Shown here: piece by piece, positions 33,401 through 42,889 of the stretch
How positions within the stretch are numbered: position 1 is the stretch's first letter
Layout of the letters: every line of letters begins with the position of its first letter
Source: Turritopsis dohrnii
Taxonomy: Eukaryota; Cnidaria; Hydrozoa; Anthoathecata; Oceaniidae
NCBI GenBank assembly: GCA_027922465.2
Contig: BQMF02000500.1
Coordinates: 62,001 to 126,000 of the forward strand
Direction: 5' to 3'
DNA length: 64,000 nucleotides
Notes under the pieces: model-generated
Database searches by the model: none
The model's input: the letters and a program-made list of their open reading frames with translations, nothing else
What the model was told of the DNA's origin: nothing
Position numbers and translations under genes: made by a program

Positions 33401-34571
33401 TTTCTTTTAAAATCAGATTCTGCAATCAGAATTTTAAAATTCCAAATAATTATGGAGTTATTAGCAAAAATTAAAGGCAAAAAAACCATTTGTTTACATA
33501 AGTAATTGATCTCTCAATAGCTGTAAATCATTTTATGAATGTTTGAAACCCCTTTTTTTCTCAGTTCATTCATTTTTGCCAATGTGTTAGTTATTGCATT
33601 ATTATCATTAACAATGACACCAGGTAGTTTTCTTTTTATCGTTTTAACTTTTCATTCCAACATCACCATTATTCACAATAAAATCAGATTGCTATTCAAT
33701 TTTATTTACTTAAGTGATGAAATAAGAAAAAATCTTTAAATGTGATTTTTTCTAAAAGTAATTTTGGCTTGATGTCCAACATTTAACGAGTTCTGATTCC
33801 CCTTAGGAATGAGATATAACCATGTGATTTTTTTCATTTTCGTTAGTTAGCCTTTGTGCAAAAAAGTATGCCACAAATTTTGGAAAGAATCAAAATTCGC
33901 CACGTGAGGGAGAGTTGAAGTTAAACAATTAATGTTTTTATAGAGTCATGAACAAAAGGCTTTATTATTTTGGAAGCAACAAGTTTTAAAAAAATGTGAC
34001 AAACCTTTTGCAACCAATGGTCATGATGGATTGCAAATGTGCAATTTGTTTGAAAAGAAAGTGTAATGGAGGGGAAGAGTTAGAAGTATTCAATTGAATG
34101 CCTTGTGAATTTTACTTTCTTTCTTTTAATTCCTATCTTTTCCATTTTTAATAAGCAAGATATGACTCATTTAGTCAGATAAATTTTAAATAAGCATTCA
34201 GAATATATATATATTATACTTTTGATAAGAAAAAATTCAACACATTATAAATTATCAGGGAAAAACTGAAATCATGCTAGGGGTATCGACGACTATCCTT
34301 AAGAAGGCTTGCAACGAATAATATCAGTGTGTAATCATTTCAAGAGTCAATTTCAACTTATTTTTATTAAATGTTTTAAATTCCTTAAATATTCAGTTTT
34401 AGCAAAAAACAATAATGCATTACAACACAAGTTTCATAGATTGCACATGGCTAGCTTGCATAACTACGAGTAAATTCCTCATACATTAAGTCAAAGTTTT
34501 TGCAAACTTACTCGGTTAATGCTTTCTTCCATTTCAGTCCTGACGAGGTCTTGTTTGTTGTCAGACGCCAT
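30424..34571 (-). CDS. SAM/UBX/HECT E3-ubiquitin-ligase-like gene carried by the transposon
   Basis: Exons (minus, transcript order): 34571-34512 (MASDNKQDLV, donor GTAAGT); one exon not found; 33261-33198 (CEFLKGRKVNEFVIHNFAEN); 33077-32443; 32267-32237 (31 bp); 32046-30424. All identified junctions have GT-AG sites and matching phases. CEFLKGRKVNEF plus LGLKEKGHIIALKGF form a SAM-like domain; a YVPVRRPKGGGT module follows; VKHPTRGTVQRLF begins a UBX-like fold; the C-terminus is HECT-like: FHFHDEDSEGDGVNRDVYSAFY (N-lobe), YCTGS and FACFRILQLP with the active-site Cys. No stops within exons. HECT ligases take ubiquitin on that Cys and pass it to substrates. N-lobe parts are short compared with canonical HECT (about 350 aa). 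Confidence 0.75.
33262..34511. other. large first intron of the HECT-like gene
   Basis: AT-rich, no recognisable module. Phase arithmetic requires at least one more small exon here: the first exon ends in phase 0 while the exon at 33261 needs two carried bases. I could not place it. Confidence 0.4.
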
Positions 34572-34611
34572 CTTTGTTTACATGTGACACAGGAAACTGC
34601 TATGTCGTTCG

Positions 34612-35215
34612 CTCCGCCGACAGTTATTATTGCTCGGCGACTAATAATAGCAGTCGGCGAGTACTATTATCAGTCGGCGACTAGTAATTATTGCTCGGCG
34701 ACTAATAATATCAGTCGGCGAGTAATATTATTAGTCGGCGAGTACTACTATTAGTCGGCGACTACTAATTATTACTCGGCGACTAATAATATCAGTCGGC
34801 GAGTACTATTATCAGTCGGCGACTACTAATTATTGCTCGGCGACTAATAATATCAGTCGGCGAGTAATATTATTAGTCGGCGACTAGTAATTATTGCTCG
34901 GCGACTAATAATATCAGTCGGCGAGTACTATTATCAGTCGGCGACTAGTAATTACTGCTCGGCGACTAATAATATCAGTCGGCGAGTACTATTATCAGTC
35001 GGCGACTAGTAATTATTGCTCGGCGACTAATAATATCAGTCGGCGAGTACTATTATCAGTCGACGACTAGTAATTATTGCTCGGCGACTAATAATATCAG
35101 TCGGCGAGTACTATTATCAGTCGGCGACTAGTAATTATTGCTCGGCGACTAATAATATCAGTCGGCGAGTAATATTATTAGTGAGCGACTAGTAATATCA
35201 GTCGGGAATATATTT
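34612..35215. repeat. right TIR array: inverted 61-bp unit, about 9-10 copies
   Basis: Same three-block unit as the left array in inverse orientation (AGTACTATTATCAGTCGGCG, ACTAGTAATTATTGCTCGGCG, ACTAATAATATCAGTCGGCG) with 61-bp period. It is shorter and less regular than the left array, with ACTACTAATT and AATATTATTAG variants. It abuts the 5' end of the HECT-like gene, whose start codon is about 40 bp away, so it may act as promoter. Confidence 0.93.
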
Positions 35216-35255
35216 TTAGATAACATCATTCGAAAAATGTCACTTATGGGCCACC

Positions 35256-36400
35256 GTACAAAAACGCCAGTAAGAACTCAATCGATCTCATCAAATCAAT
35301 GGAAAAGTTGGCTGCTGACCTCAAAATGCTGATTAAAGACACAAAAGGTACAACAAAAGAGGATGAAGTTCTCCACTTGCAAGAGAGGTATGAACATTTA
35401 AATAGTCTTCTCCAAAATCATTCATCTCAAATTGAAAAGGAATTTGCTGATCGCGAGATTGACAAACTTTCAACTTTCAAAGACTCTCTTCTTAAAATCA
35501 ATTTGTCGAAATTCAGTGGCTTCAATTCCAAGCTTGAAATTTATACCTTTCAAACTGAATTTGAAAAGCTCCATCAACGAACTACTCCAAGATGCTTCTT
35601 GCCTGACCTACTCCGTAACAACTACCTGGAGGATCCAGCTTTATCAATCGTTAAATCTGAGACAGACATTGATGAAATCTGGAAGCGTTTGAAGTCATCA
35701 TTTGGCAACACAAACATTGTGCTAAACAACAAACTACAGGAGTTTTCTATTCTCGACAGTCTTTGGAAACACAGAAACCCCTCGAAAGTTGCAGACACAC
35801 TGGCCAAGATTGTCGCAATAATGAAGGATTTAATGTCATTGAGCAAACAACACAAGATCGAAGCCAAACTGTACAAGAGTGATGGAATCCAACGTTTATA
35901 TAAACTGATTGGTGATTCGAGAACAACTCGTTGGCTTGAGTTCATCTGCAACAAGGAGCTGGAAGGTGAAGAACTTTGGTCCGAATTGATAACGTTTCCG
36001 GAACGAGACTTAAAGGTTCAACATCAAAAGCAACTTATCACGTCGTCAGATCCTGATAAAATCCAAAAGCATCAACGCTCACATCTCTCAAGTCAATACG
36101 AGATCAACAACACCCCCTCTGACCTGAAATGTGCTATATGCAATTCGTCTGATCACTTGCCAACCTCTGGTCCTCAAGGCATGAAGATCGTACAATATTT
36201 CGTATGCAAAAAGTTCGTGGAAATGACATCATCCGAACGTTTTGCTGTGTTGAAACGTAAGTATGACTATGTCATCAATGTTTATTTCTGGGTGCTCTTA
36301 CAGATTCTGGCAAGCACCAGGAAGGGAAATGCCAAAGCAAATTCGCCTGCAGACACGAAAGTCATTACGCCTACCAGATAAAGAAGCACGTGCTGGTGTG
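35256..36400 (+). pseudogene. BEL/Pao gag, C-terminal part with zinc knuckle
   Basis: Continues gag with KNSIDLIKSMEKLAADLK and a LPKFSG-like capsid block (NLSKFSGFNSKLEIYTFQTEF). LKCAICNSSDH then, after a frameshift near 36290, a Cys/His-rich stretch (GKCQSKFACRH) form the knuckle region. In the first frame it runs to a stop at 36381. Confidence 0.7.
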
Positions 36401-37328
36401 CGAGCAACACAAGAACGACCCTGAAAACGTTCAACTATTGGAACAGTTCAAGCAAAGATGCATCATCAAACGACGAAACATCCCAGAATATTCAAAGAAC
36501 ATTTCGAATTTTGTCTCCATTTCTTCATTTCAAACCCAATCTTCAAATGACAGCGTTAATGAATCAGCCATCTTCAAGTTCCAAGAAATCACAATAGATC
36601 GCAAATCCTACCTCATATTTTACGATTCAGGATGCGATGATTTTATCGTGAGAAAGAAAGCAGTCAGTCAACTTGGATCATCAGCAGAGCTACAATGCAA
36701 GATACCAGTCAATCTGGGTGGAGTTGGAGCTGTAACTACACCCATCCAAACCAATGTTTATTCAGTAAAATTTCCAATGTTCAATGGATCTTCGGCAACA
36801 TTCACTGGCATTTCACTTGATAAGATCACCTCAACGTTTCCAACGTATCATTTGAACGGCCAAGTCGAGCATGACGTCCATGAAGCATACAGAAAAGTTG
36901 GAGGTAATCCCACAAAGCTACCAAAACTACCACCAACCATAGGTGGGGATGTCGACTTTATGATAGGGATCAAGTATCTTCGATACCATCCAAAACTAAT
37001 CTTTCAGATGCCATCTGGATTGACTATATACGAATCCGTTTTCCGAAACTCGTGTGGCAGTCGTGGAGTAATTGGCGGACCGCATCAGCTGTTCACAATG
37101 ATCAACAAAAATCACTACGGAAATGGAAGGAATGAATTCGTTTGCAACCAATTCAGGCTTTTCCAATCAGGTTATCATATCAATCCAGATGTTCCGTTAT
37201 TATGTACCAATCACTCGTTTCATGCTTCCCACAATTCGTATTTTGGTCATCAACAAACAACGTTTGAAATTGCTGAAAATGCTGGCAGTGAAGTGACGTA
37301 TCGATGCACAAAGTGTCGCTCGTATTGA
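36390..37328 (+). pseudogene. BEL/Pao aspartic protease region
   Basis: YLIFYDSGCDDFIVRKKAV carries the protease D-S-G motif; IGGDVDFMIGIKYLRYHPKL and GLTIYESVFRN follow as in cnidarian BEL/Pao polyproteins. It ends at a frameshift near 37320 (TKCRSY stop); the next frame resumes with IREEIEQEIINKS. Confidence 0.65.
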
Positions 37329-37329
37329 T

Positions 37330-38106
37330 TGCAAATCAAATGGGTCAATTGAAGCAACCAGTATTCGCGAAGAAATCGAACAAGAAATAATCAACAAATC
37401 AGTCGTCGTGAAACCTGAGGAGCAAATCACGATAACAACTCTTTCGTTCATACAACATCCGATTACTCGACTGGCACCAAATCGTTCCAAAGCACTGAAA
37501 GTCTACAATCAGCAAATTGCAAAACTTCAAAGACATCCGGACGACAAGAAAGACGTTTTGGAATCCGAACGGAAGCTTCAGAAACTCGGTCACGTCGATT
37601 ATGTCAAAAACTTGCCTCAACATCAACAAAATCAGCTTGCTTCAAATATCATCCAAAACTATATCCCATGGCGGGCTGTCTGGAAGCTCAGCTCGCTAAC
37701 AACGCCATGTAGAATTGTATACGATGCTTCGCAACCTACTAGCAGTGGCTACAGTCTAAATTCAATCCTTGCCAAAGGAACCAATCGCATGAACAAACTG
37801 GTCGAAATTCTCATTCGATGGAATACTCATAGATCTGCCTTCCACACTGATGTCACTGATGATCAACAACCAACCTTCAAAGATGATGCACGTCTCCATG
37901 ATCAATTCAAACTTGCCGAGTCCTACTTTTGGCGTATAGGAACTAAAGAAGTCAAAAAATTCGTCAGTGCAGACAAATTCAAACGTATATCAACTGAAGT
38001 AAATGGTGTCCTAACGTATACAGGACGCATACTACCAAATGAAGTAATCAATATCGTGACACCAATGACACGTATCATGAAAGATTTACACCAGACCGTA
38101 TTTTGA
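37330..38106 (+). pseudogene. BEL/Pao reverse transcriptase, core deleted
   Basis: RT N-terminal palm is visible: YIPWRAVWKLSSLTTPCRIVYDAS, NSILAKGTNRMNKLVEILIRW and FHTDVT, the first catalytic Asp block. The sequence then jumps to DDQQPTFKDDARL and a post-RNase H segment (VNGVLTYTGRI). The YxDD motif and RNase H are missing, so this copy cannot reverse transcribe. A TGA at 38104 separates it from the integrase in the same frame. Confidence 0.65.
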
Positions 38107-38841
38107 GTGCCAATTCTGGAAAAGCATTCACCACTGGCATACGCTATCCTACAAGAAGTACACTGGTTCAACAAAACCGTCAGGCACTCAGGGATTGAGT
38201 CAGTACTACGCCACGCATCAAAAGTCGCCCACATTATTGAAGGGCGTGAAGTGGCAAAGAGATTAAAACGAAATTGTAAGCTTTGTCGCTATCTTGAGAA
38301 GAGACGCATCAAAGTTTCGATGGGGAAAACCCACCAATCCTGTTTGACAATCGCACCTGCTTTTTACAACACCCAGTGTGATTTGGCTGGACCGTTTCTG
38401 GCATACAGCCAATTCAACAAACGGAAAACAGTCAAGATTTGGTTAACAATTTTCTGCTGTTGCACAACATCAACCATCTCAATTAAAACCATGGATGATT
38501 ATAGTACAGCATCATTTCTACTCTCGCTTACTCGCTTCGCTTGTGATAACGGTTATCCCATGAATATGTTTGTAGATCAAGGAAGTCAAATCGTGAAAGG
38601 CTGCGATGACTCAAGAATCAATTTCAAGGATCTCCAAAATCGTTTACACGTTGATGTTAAGATGAATTTCGAGATATGCCCTATCGGCGGGCACAACTAT
38701 AATGCAAAGGTTGAGCGAAAAATCCGTGAATTCAAATTATCAATAAACAAGTCGTTCTTGGGAAAGAGATTATCGATTTTGCATTGGGAGACCTTAGCGA
38801 GACCTGCTTACTCTATCAAGAGATCCATCCAAGATTATTGA
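38107..38841 (+). pseudogene. BEL/Pao integrase
   Basis: Zinc-binding HHCC (HWFNKTVRHSGIES, CKLCRYLEKR), then the catalytic core: D in QCDLAGPFLAYSQ, D in MFVDQGSQIVKG, E in NAKVERKIREFK. All core residues are kept, but the C-terminus changes frame after LHWETLA and stops, losing the tail domain and downstream LTR-proximal sequence. Confidence 0.75.
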
Positions 38842-39144
38842 AACAAACATCAAGATCTTCAACACTTGGTTCGATAACATCATTTCAAAATTTCAAAATT
38901 TCAAGTTGCTAATTTATCTAAGATCCTTGTAGTACTGTTGCTTAACTTTTTGAGAAAATTTACTAGTGTTGTTTATAAACGCGTTGCTTATGAAAAACAA
39001 AACGGTGTATACCTCCATGGTAGCCTGTGAAGATGTTTTTGCTCACGTGAAGTCAATTGCACGAACGTAAAATAATAATCACGACATCAGTGGAAGACTG
39101 CTAAATCCTTACAAATGTTTTTATATCAAAACTAAAGTGCCTAA

Positions 39145-40149
39145 GGCGGCGTTTACATGAGCCCGTAGCGAGATTTCACCCGTAGTGAAACACATGAATT
39201 TCATTACGGTATTCGGTGTAACGCTTTGAACCATTTACATGAGATACCCCGTAGTCAAACTCACTACGGGTTTGATTTCACCACGGGGTTAAACCCCGTA
39301 GCGAAATCTCAATACGGCCTGAGAATTGTCATGTAAACGGCCAGCCCGTGATGAAACGTGAAATTTTTATAGTTGGGCATACGTGAAGCATGGTAGAAAC
39401 AAAATCCATGATGGTGCCAATCAGTTCAAGTAAACACGTGGAGAATATATAAGTATAAAGCATTATGTCTAGATGTGGATTGAGGTAGGGAAATAAAATA
39501 TTTTTATGTATGTTGTGCATACTCCCCACACCACATATGCTTTTAATTGTTCTGTATATATTTGATTATTTAAATGATATTCTATATCATTTTAGTGCTC
39601 AAAAAGTGGTGAGGAGATCATTAGAAGAATCTTCAACCTCGGAATCTGAAAATGAAGAAATTCTTTTGAATGACTTCCAAACAATTAATCAAGAACAGTT
39701 TCACACACTAATGAGCACACCTGAAAACCTTGTCGGTCGTCCAAGCGGTTTAGAAACAAAGCAGAAAGATAAACAAAAAGTTAAACCACCAGCTAAAAGG
39801 CAAAAAGTGAACAAGACCAAACCTGTGGAAGTGGCTGAAAGATGGAAGTGGACTGATGACATGGTGGATGCATTACTCCATAATATCCAAGCGTATAAAA
39901 TAGAAAAAGAGTTTGAGGGAGAAGACTTTGAGCATGATTTGGTAGCGTTCTATAGTGGTGTGAGAAAAAAAATGGGAGAGATGTTCCCAACCAGTGATTT
40001 ATTCCTGTCTAATCGTGTCTAATCCGGCCGTTCATGTTTCACTATGGGTGAGATTTCGCTACGGGATCATGTAAAGAGAAGTACATTTCACTACGGTCCG
40101 AAGTTTCACTACGGTTGAAATCTCGCTACGCGCTCATGTAAACGCCGCC
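39145..40149. mobile_element. PIF/Harbinger transposon remnant
   Basis: Ends GGCGGCGTTTACATGAGC and its complement at 40132-40149, each flanked by TAA (39142-39144, 40150-40152). Subterminal regions repeat CCCGTAG, TTTCACTACGG and CTCGCTACG words in both orientations. The nuclease gene is absent, while the second Harbinger protein survives in part, so this is an internal-deletion derivative. Confidence 0.8.
39590..40022 (+). pseudogene. Harbinger Myb/SANT-like accessory protein, partial
   Basis: Reads from a likely acceptor (CATTTTAG near 39595) through an acidic region (SSTSESENEEILLNDFQ), a basic nuclear-signal-like patch (PPAKRQKVNKTKP) and a Myb/SANT-like helix set (ERWKWTDDMVDALLHNIQAYK, FEHDLVAFYSGVRKKM). 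It stops at 40020 within the inner TIR, so the C-terminus is truncated. In intact PIF/Harbinger elements a Myb-like protein helps the transposase enter the nucleus and bind ends. Confidence 0.6.
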
Positions 40150-40152
40150 TAA

Positions 40153-41029
40153 GTACGTAAGGTGCAGCAACATTATTATCTCTAACAAGCTTCGCAACCA
40201 GATTTCTTTCGCCTAAAATCCCTTTTCAGTCAACGCCAGAACACTTGGTTCGCTATTTCAAGCAATGTTTCTGGGAAAACATGCAAAAAATTTGTTTTGA
40301 CCGTTATTGCCACTTATTGCCAGTGTAAGCAGCAGATCAAATGGCAAAACAAAATGAAGAACTTGTTAGAAGTGCCAAAACTGCCAAAGCCATTAAAACA
40401 ATGAATGTCCACAAACTGTGATGGATCACTGTATGATGTTCATGATGATGCAGAAGATGAGAGCAGTGATGAATAATTAGAAGTTGAAGTTTATGATAAT
40501 CATAGAGGAAATTTATTTGTCTGTATTCATTTGCATTTATTTATTCAAATCGCGAATACGCGAGGTGTTTGGAATGCAAAACGATCGTCGTCGTCGTGAA
40601 GCCAAAAAATAGCCTTGAAGCATATGAGGTAAAAATCGCAGTCTAATACCGCCTTGCTTTTTTATGTAATGGCGATACAAACCATTAAATGAAAGAACTT
40701 CTTATTTACTTGAAATAAACTAAATCTGAAGATAAGTATTAATTGTTGTTGTTATTTTGGGTTTTTTTAATGAAAGATTCATTCTGTAAAATGTTCACTC
40801 GTTTTATGAGAACTGAGTTCTTAAATGTTATCATAGTCACAAGAAAGAAACTGTATGATTTTATGTTGAAAACAACTGGTTGATTATTGAAAAAGAATCA
40901 ACAACGATTTTTTATATTTCATATAAAAGAATAACTTCTGCTATCTTTTTAAAATTGTTTCTTTTCATGTGAAAAAGGAATAGAAAATTTGTTTTTTACT
41001 TAAGCGATAAGGGCTTCAAGCTCGTTTAA
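40153..41029. other. intergenic, possible degenerate coding tail
   Basis: 40339-40477 reads MAKQNEELVRSAKTAKAIKT then, after a frame change, GSLYDVHDDAEDESSDE and a stop, like an acidic protein C-terminus. Otherwise AT-rich with no recognised element. Confidence 0.3.
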
Positions 41030-41034
41030 AAGAT

Positions 41035-41163
41035 TAAACAATTGTGTCGTTCTTGAACTATATATTATTAGTAAAGAATGTGGATCTACGATAAACAGAA
41101 TGGAAAGAATAAAACATAAACCTAAGAATGATAAACCTAACAAAAATGTCCAATAGTCCTACA
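41035..41163 (-). repeat. Ty3 element 3' LTR (129 bp)
   Basis: Element-sense LTR begins TGTAGGACTATTGG and ends ACACAATTGTTTA. It is unusually short and lacks the canonical terminal CA. No difference from the other LTR was seen. Confidence 0.92.
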
Positions 41164-41176
41164 TCTCCCCTTCCCC
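41164..41176 (-). promoter_or_regulatory. polypurine tract of the Ty3 element
   Basis: Minus strand reads GGGGAAGGGGAGA immediately before the 3' LTR, as expected for the plus-strand primer. Confidence 0.85.
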
Positions 41177-41200
41177 AGATCCATTCCGGGAGAAAGTCCT

Positions 41201-42880
41201 TTAGGGGTTTTGACCGACATAAGTCCCAGTCTCAGGGTCATAAAACTTTTTTGAGTTTTTAATACGTGAAGAGCGCCTCAGCGTGGGCTCGTGTGTTCCT
41301 GTCTTATGTTCCAATTCACAAGGCTGTTTAGTAGAACCTGTCAGGGTTGGGGGTTGCTCTGCAGGTTCAGGTGTAGGTGCAGGTGATACTGGTGAAATCG
41401 TGTTGGATTTGGGGGTATTGATCACAGGCGAATCAGGCTGGAGTGATGGATATACAGGTGGTGTAGATGGATAGGTAGTGTGATTGAAGAGATGTGGTTC
41501 GAATTTACGAATATATCTCCTATTCCTCCGTGCTATCCTACCACTACCAGCTACCTTAATTAGATATTGGTCAAACTCTTTAGTAGCGACAATGATTCCA
41601 CTCCTTTCCCATCTTGTAGGATATCGGCCGGTCTGGTTTTGGATGAAGACGTGATCTCCCAGTTTCAGTGATGGGAGGGACTTGGTGTGTTCATCTAGCC
41701 GCTCTGATGATTTGACGTACTGTGTTCGTAGGGATTCTTCCTTCATCTTCCAGGTGTTCCTCCACTTTTGAGCGATTTCTGGGTTGGTAAATACGTCAAC
41801 ATCTTTTCTGATAAATGGAAGTGAGTCTCGAAGAGGGTGGCCGAAGAGCACTTCAGCTGGTGATAGCTTGCAGCCAGGATCGGGTGTATTCCTCTTCATC
41901 AGTAGTGCCCTGAGGACTTTGTCGTTGTCTAGGTCCCCATTGGCATCTACATTGTCCATGAGGAGCCTCTTAATGGCTTTAACCGCTAATTCTGCCCTTC
42001 CATTTGACGATGGCACATAAGCGGAAGAAACACGGTGTCGAACACCCCATCGTTGGAAAAAGTCCTGGGTTATTTTGGAGCTAAACTCTGGACCACCATC
42101 GCTTGCAAGCTCGACTGCTACACCGAACGTCGAGAATAACTTGCGAAGGGCTGAGCAAAGACCTATTGCGCCGGATTCGTTGGTGCCAGATCTGATTCGA
42201 GATTGCTCAGTCCATCCGGATAGTCTGTCCGCGGCAATGAAGTAATACCACCCCTTGAAATGGAAGTAGTCGCAGCAGATCGCCTCAAAGGGAACGGTTG
42301 GTATGTAGGGGTCAACTGGTGGAAGACGAGGTTGTGACGGTGCGTTCCTACAGCAATGATAACAACTATCACGGGTCAATTTAATGTCCTTGTCAATACC
42401 AGGCCAGTAAACAGTCTGTCTGGCACGATCACCCATCGCAGTTTCACCCTGATGTGCTGCGTGGAGTGATTGTAGGATTTCAGTGCGAAGAAATTCTGGG
42501 ATAACTGCGCGGTGATTCATCAATACGACATTATCAATTATGTATAACGACTCTCGTAAGTTCCAGAACGCCATTAAGCTTTGCGGTAGATCACATTTCT
42601 TGTCCGGGAATCCCATCCGAATGGTTTGCATGAGCTCACGAAGCAGGGTATCGGTCTGTGTTTCTTTCTTCAGAACATCCCATATAACAGCTCGTAATGT
42701 TTCAACATTGTGGTATGCAATGGCCGACAGCATGGTTTCCATATCTTCGTCTTCGATACAATCACTATTGATGCGACAACAATCTAGAGACGCGTCCTGG
42801 TCATGCACAGGGTGCCTGGATGTTGCATCGGAGAAGTGATTCTCCTTTCCCGGCTGATGTTGTATGGTGAAACGCCACAT
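41201..42880 (-). CDS. Ty3 pol, C-terminal part: RNase H end and integrase
   Basis: Continues the polyprotein after the single stop at 42890. TIQHQPGKENHFSDATSR is the RNase H end. The integrase has an HHCC (HAAHQGETAMG, CYHCC), then D in CCDYFHFKGWYYF, D in ELASDGGPEFSS and E in NGRAELAVKAIKR. A GPY/F-like region follows (GDHVFIQNQTGRYPTRWERSG). The tail is Pro/Thr-rich, ending GTYVGQNP. No chromodomain seen. Domains look undamaged. Confidence 0.85.
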   Translation of the reverse strand: MWRFTIQHQPGKENHFSDATSRHPVHDQDASLDCCRINSDCIEDEDMETMLSAIAYHNVETLRAVIWDVLKKETQTDTLLRELMQTIRMGFPDKKCDLPQSLMAFWNLRESLYIIDNVVLMNHRAVIPEFLRTEILQSLHAAHQGETAMGDRARQTVYWPGIDKDIKLTRDSCYHCCRNAPSQPRLPPVDPYIPTVPFEAICCDYFHFKGWYYFIAADRLSGWTEQSRIRSGTNESGAIGLCSALRKLFSTFGVAVELASDGGPEFSSKITQDFFQRWGVRHRVSSAYVPSSNGRAELAVKAIKRLLMDNVDANGDLDNDKVLRALLMKRNTPDPGCKLSPAEVLFGHPLRDSLPFIRKDVDVFTNPEIAQKWRNTWKMKEESLRTQYVKSSERLDEHTKSLPSLKLGDHVFIQNQTGRYPTRWERSGIIVATKEFDQYLIKVAGSGRIARRNRRYIRKFEPHLFNHTTYPSTPPVYPSLQPDSPVINTPKSNTISPVSPAPTPEPAEQPPTLTGSTKQPCELEHKTGTHEPTLRRSSRIKNSKKFYDPETGTYVGQNP

Positions 42881-42889
42881 AAGGGTGCG

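Larger units (their letters stand above)
25611..35255. mobile_element. 9.6-kb DNA transposon with 61-bp-unit TIR arrays, integrase-like transposase and SAM/UBX/HECT gene
   Basis: Terminal inverted repeats begin GGTGGCCCATAAGTGACATT (25611) and end as its complement at 35255. They match for about 33 bp, diverge slightly, then match again (TATTCCCGACTGATATTACT) and lead into long inverted arrays of the same 61-bp unit. Inside are a rightward intact transposase (26729) and a leftward spliced gene whose first exon (34571) lies just inside the right array. The flanks are TAC on the left and GTA on the right, so a clear target duplication is not visible; a TA duplication is possible. The class is rve-integrase-like (Ginger, IS3EU or IS481EU-type); I cannot resolve the superfamily. 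Confidence 0.85.
25096..38860 (+). mobile_element. BEL/Pao retrotransposon, split by a nested DNA transposon
   Basis: Gag begins at 25096, is interrupted by the 9.6-kb transposon at 25611-35255, and continues through gag, protease, reverse transcriptase and integrase to 38841. If the insert is removed with no duplication, the gag frame is continuous across the junction. The copy is dead: frameshifts near 36290 and 37320, a stop at 38104, a large deletion of the RT/RNase H core near 37858, and a truncated integrase end. No 3' LTR was found. Confidence 0.8.

Noticed and set aside
33539..33739. 66-aa plus-strand frame in the HECT gene intron
   Set aside because: Composition is hydrophobic and AT-driven, with no start context or homology pattern.
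39510..39590. N-terminal hydrophobic start of the Harbinger Myb frame
   Set aside because: The first about 28 residues are hydrophobic and lie before a splice-acceptor-like site, so they are probably intron read-through.
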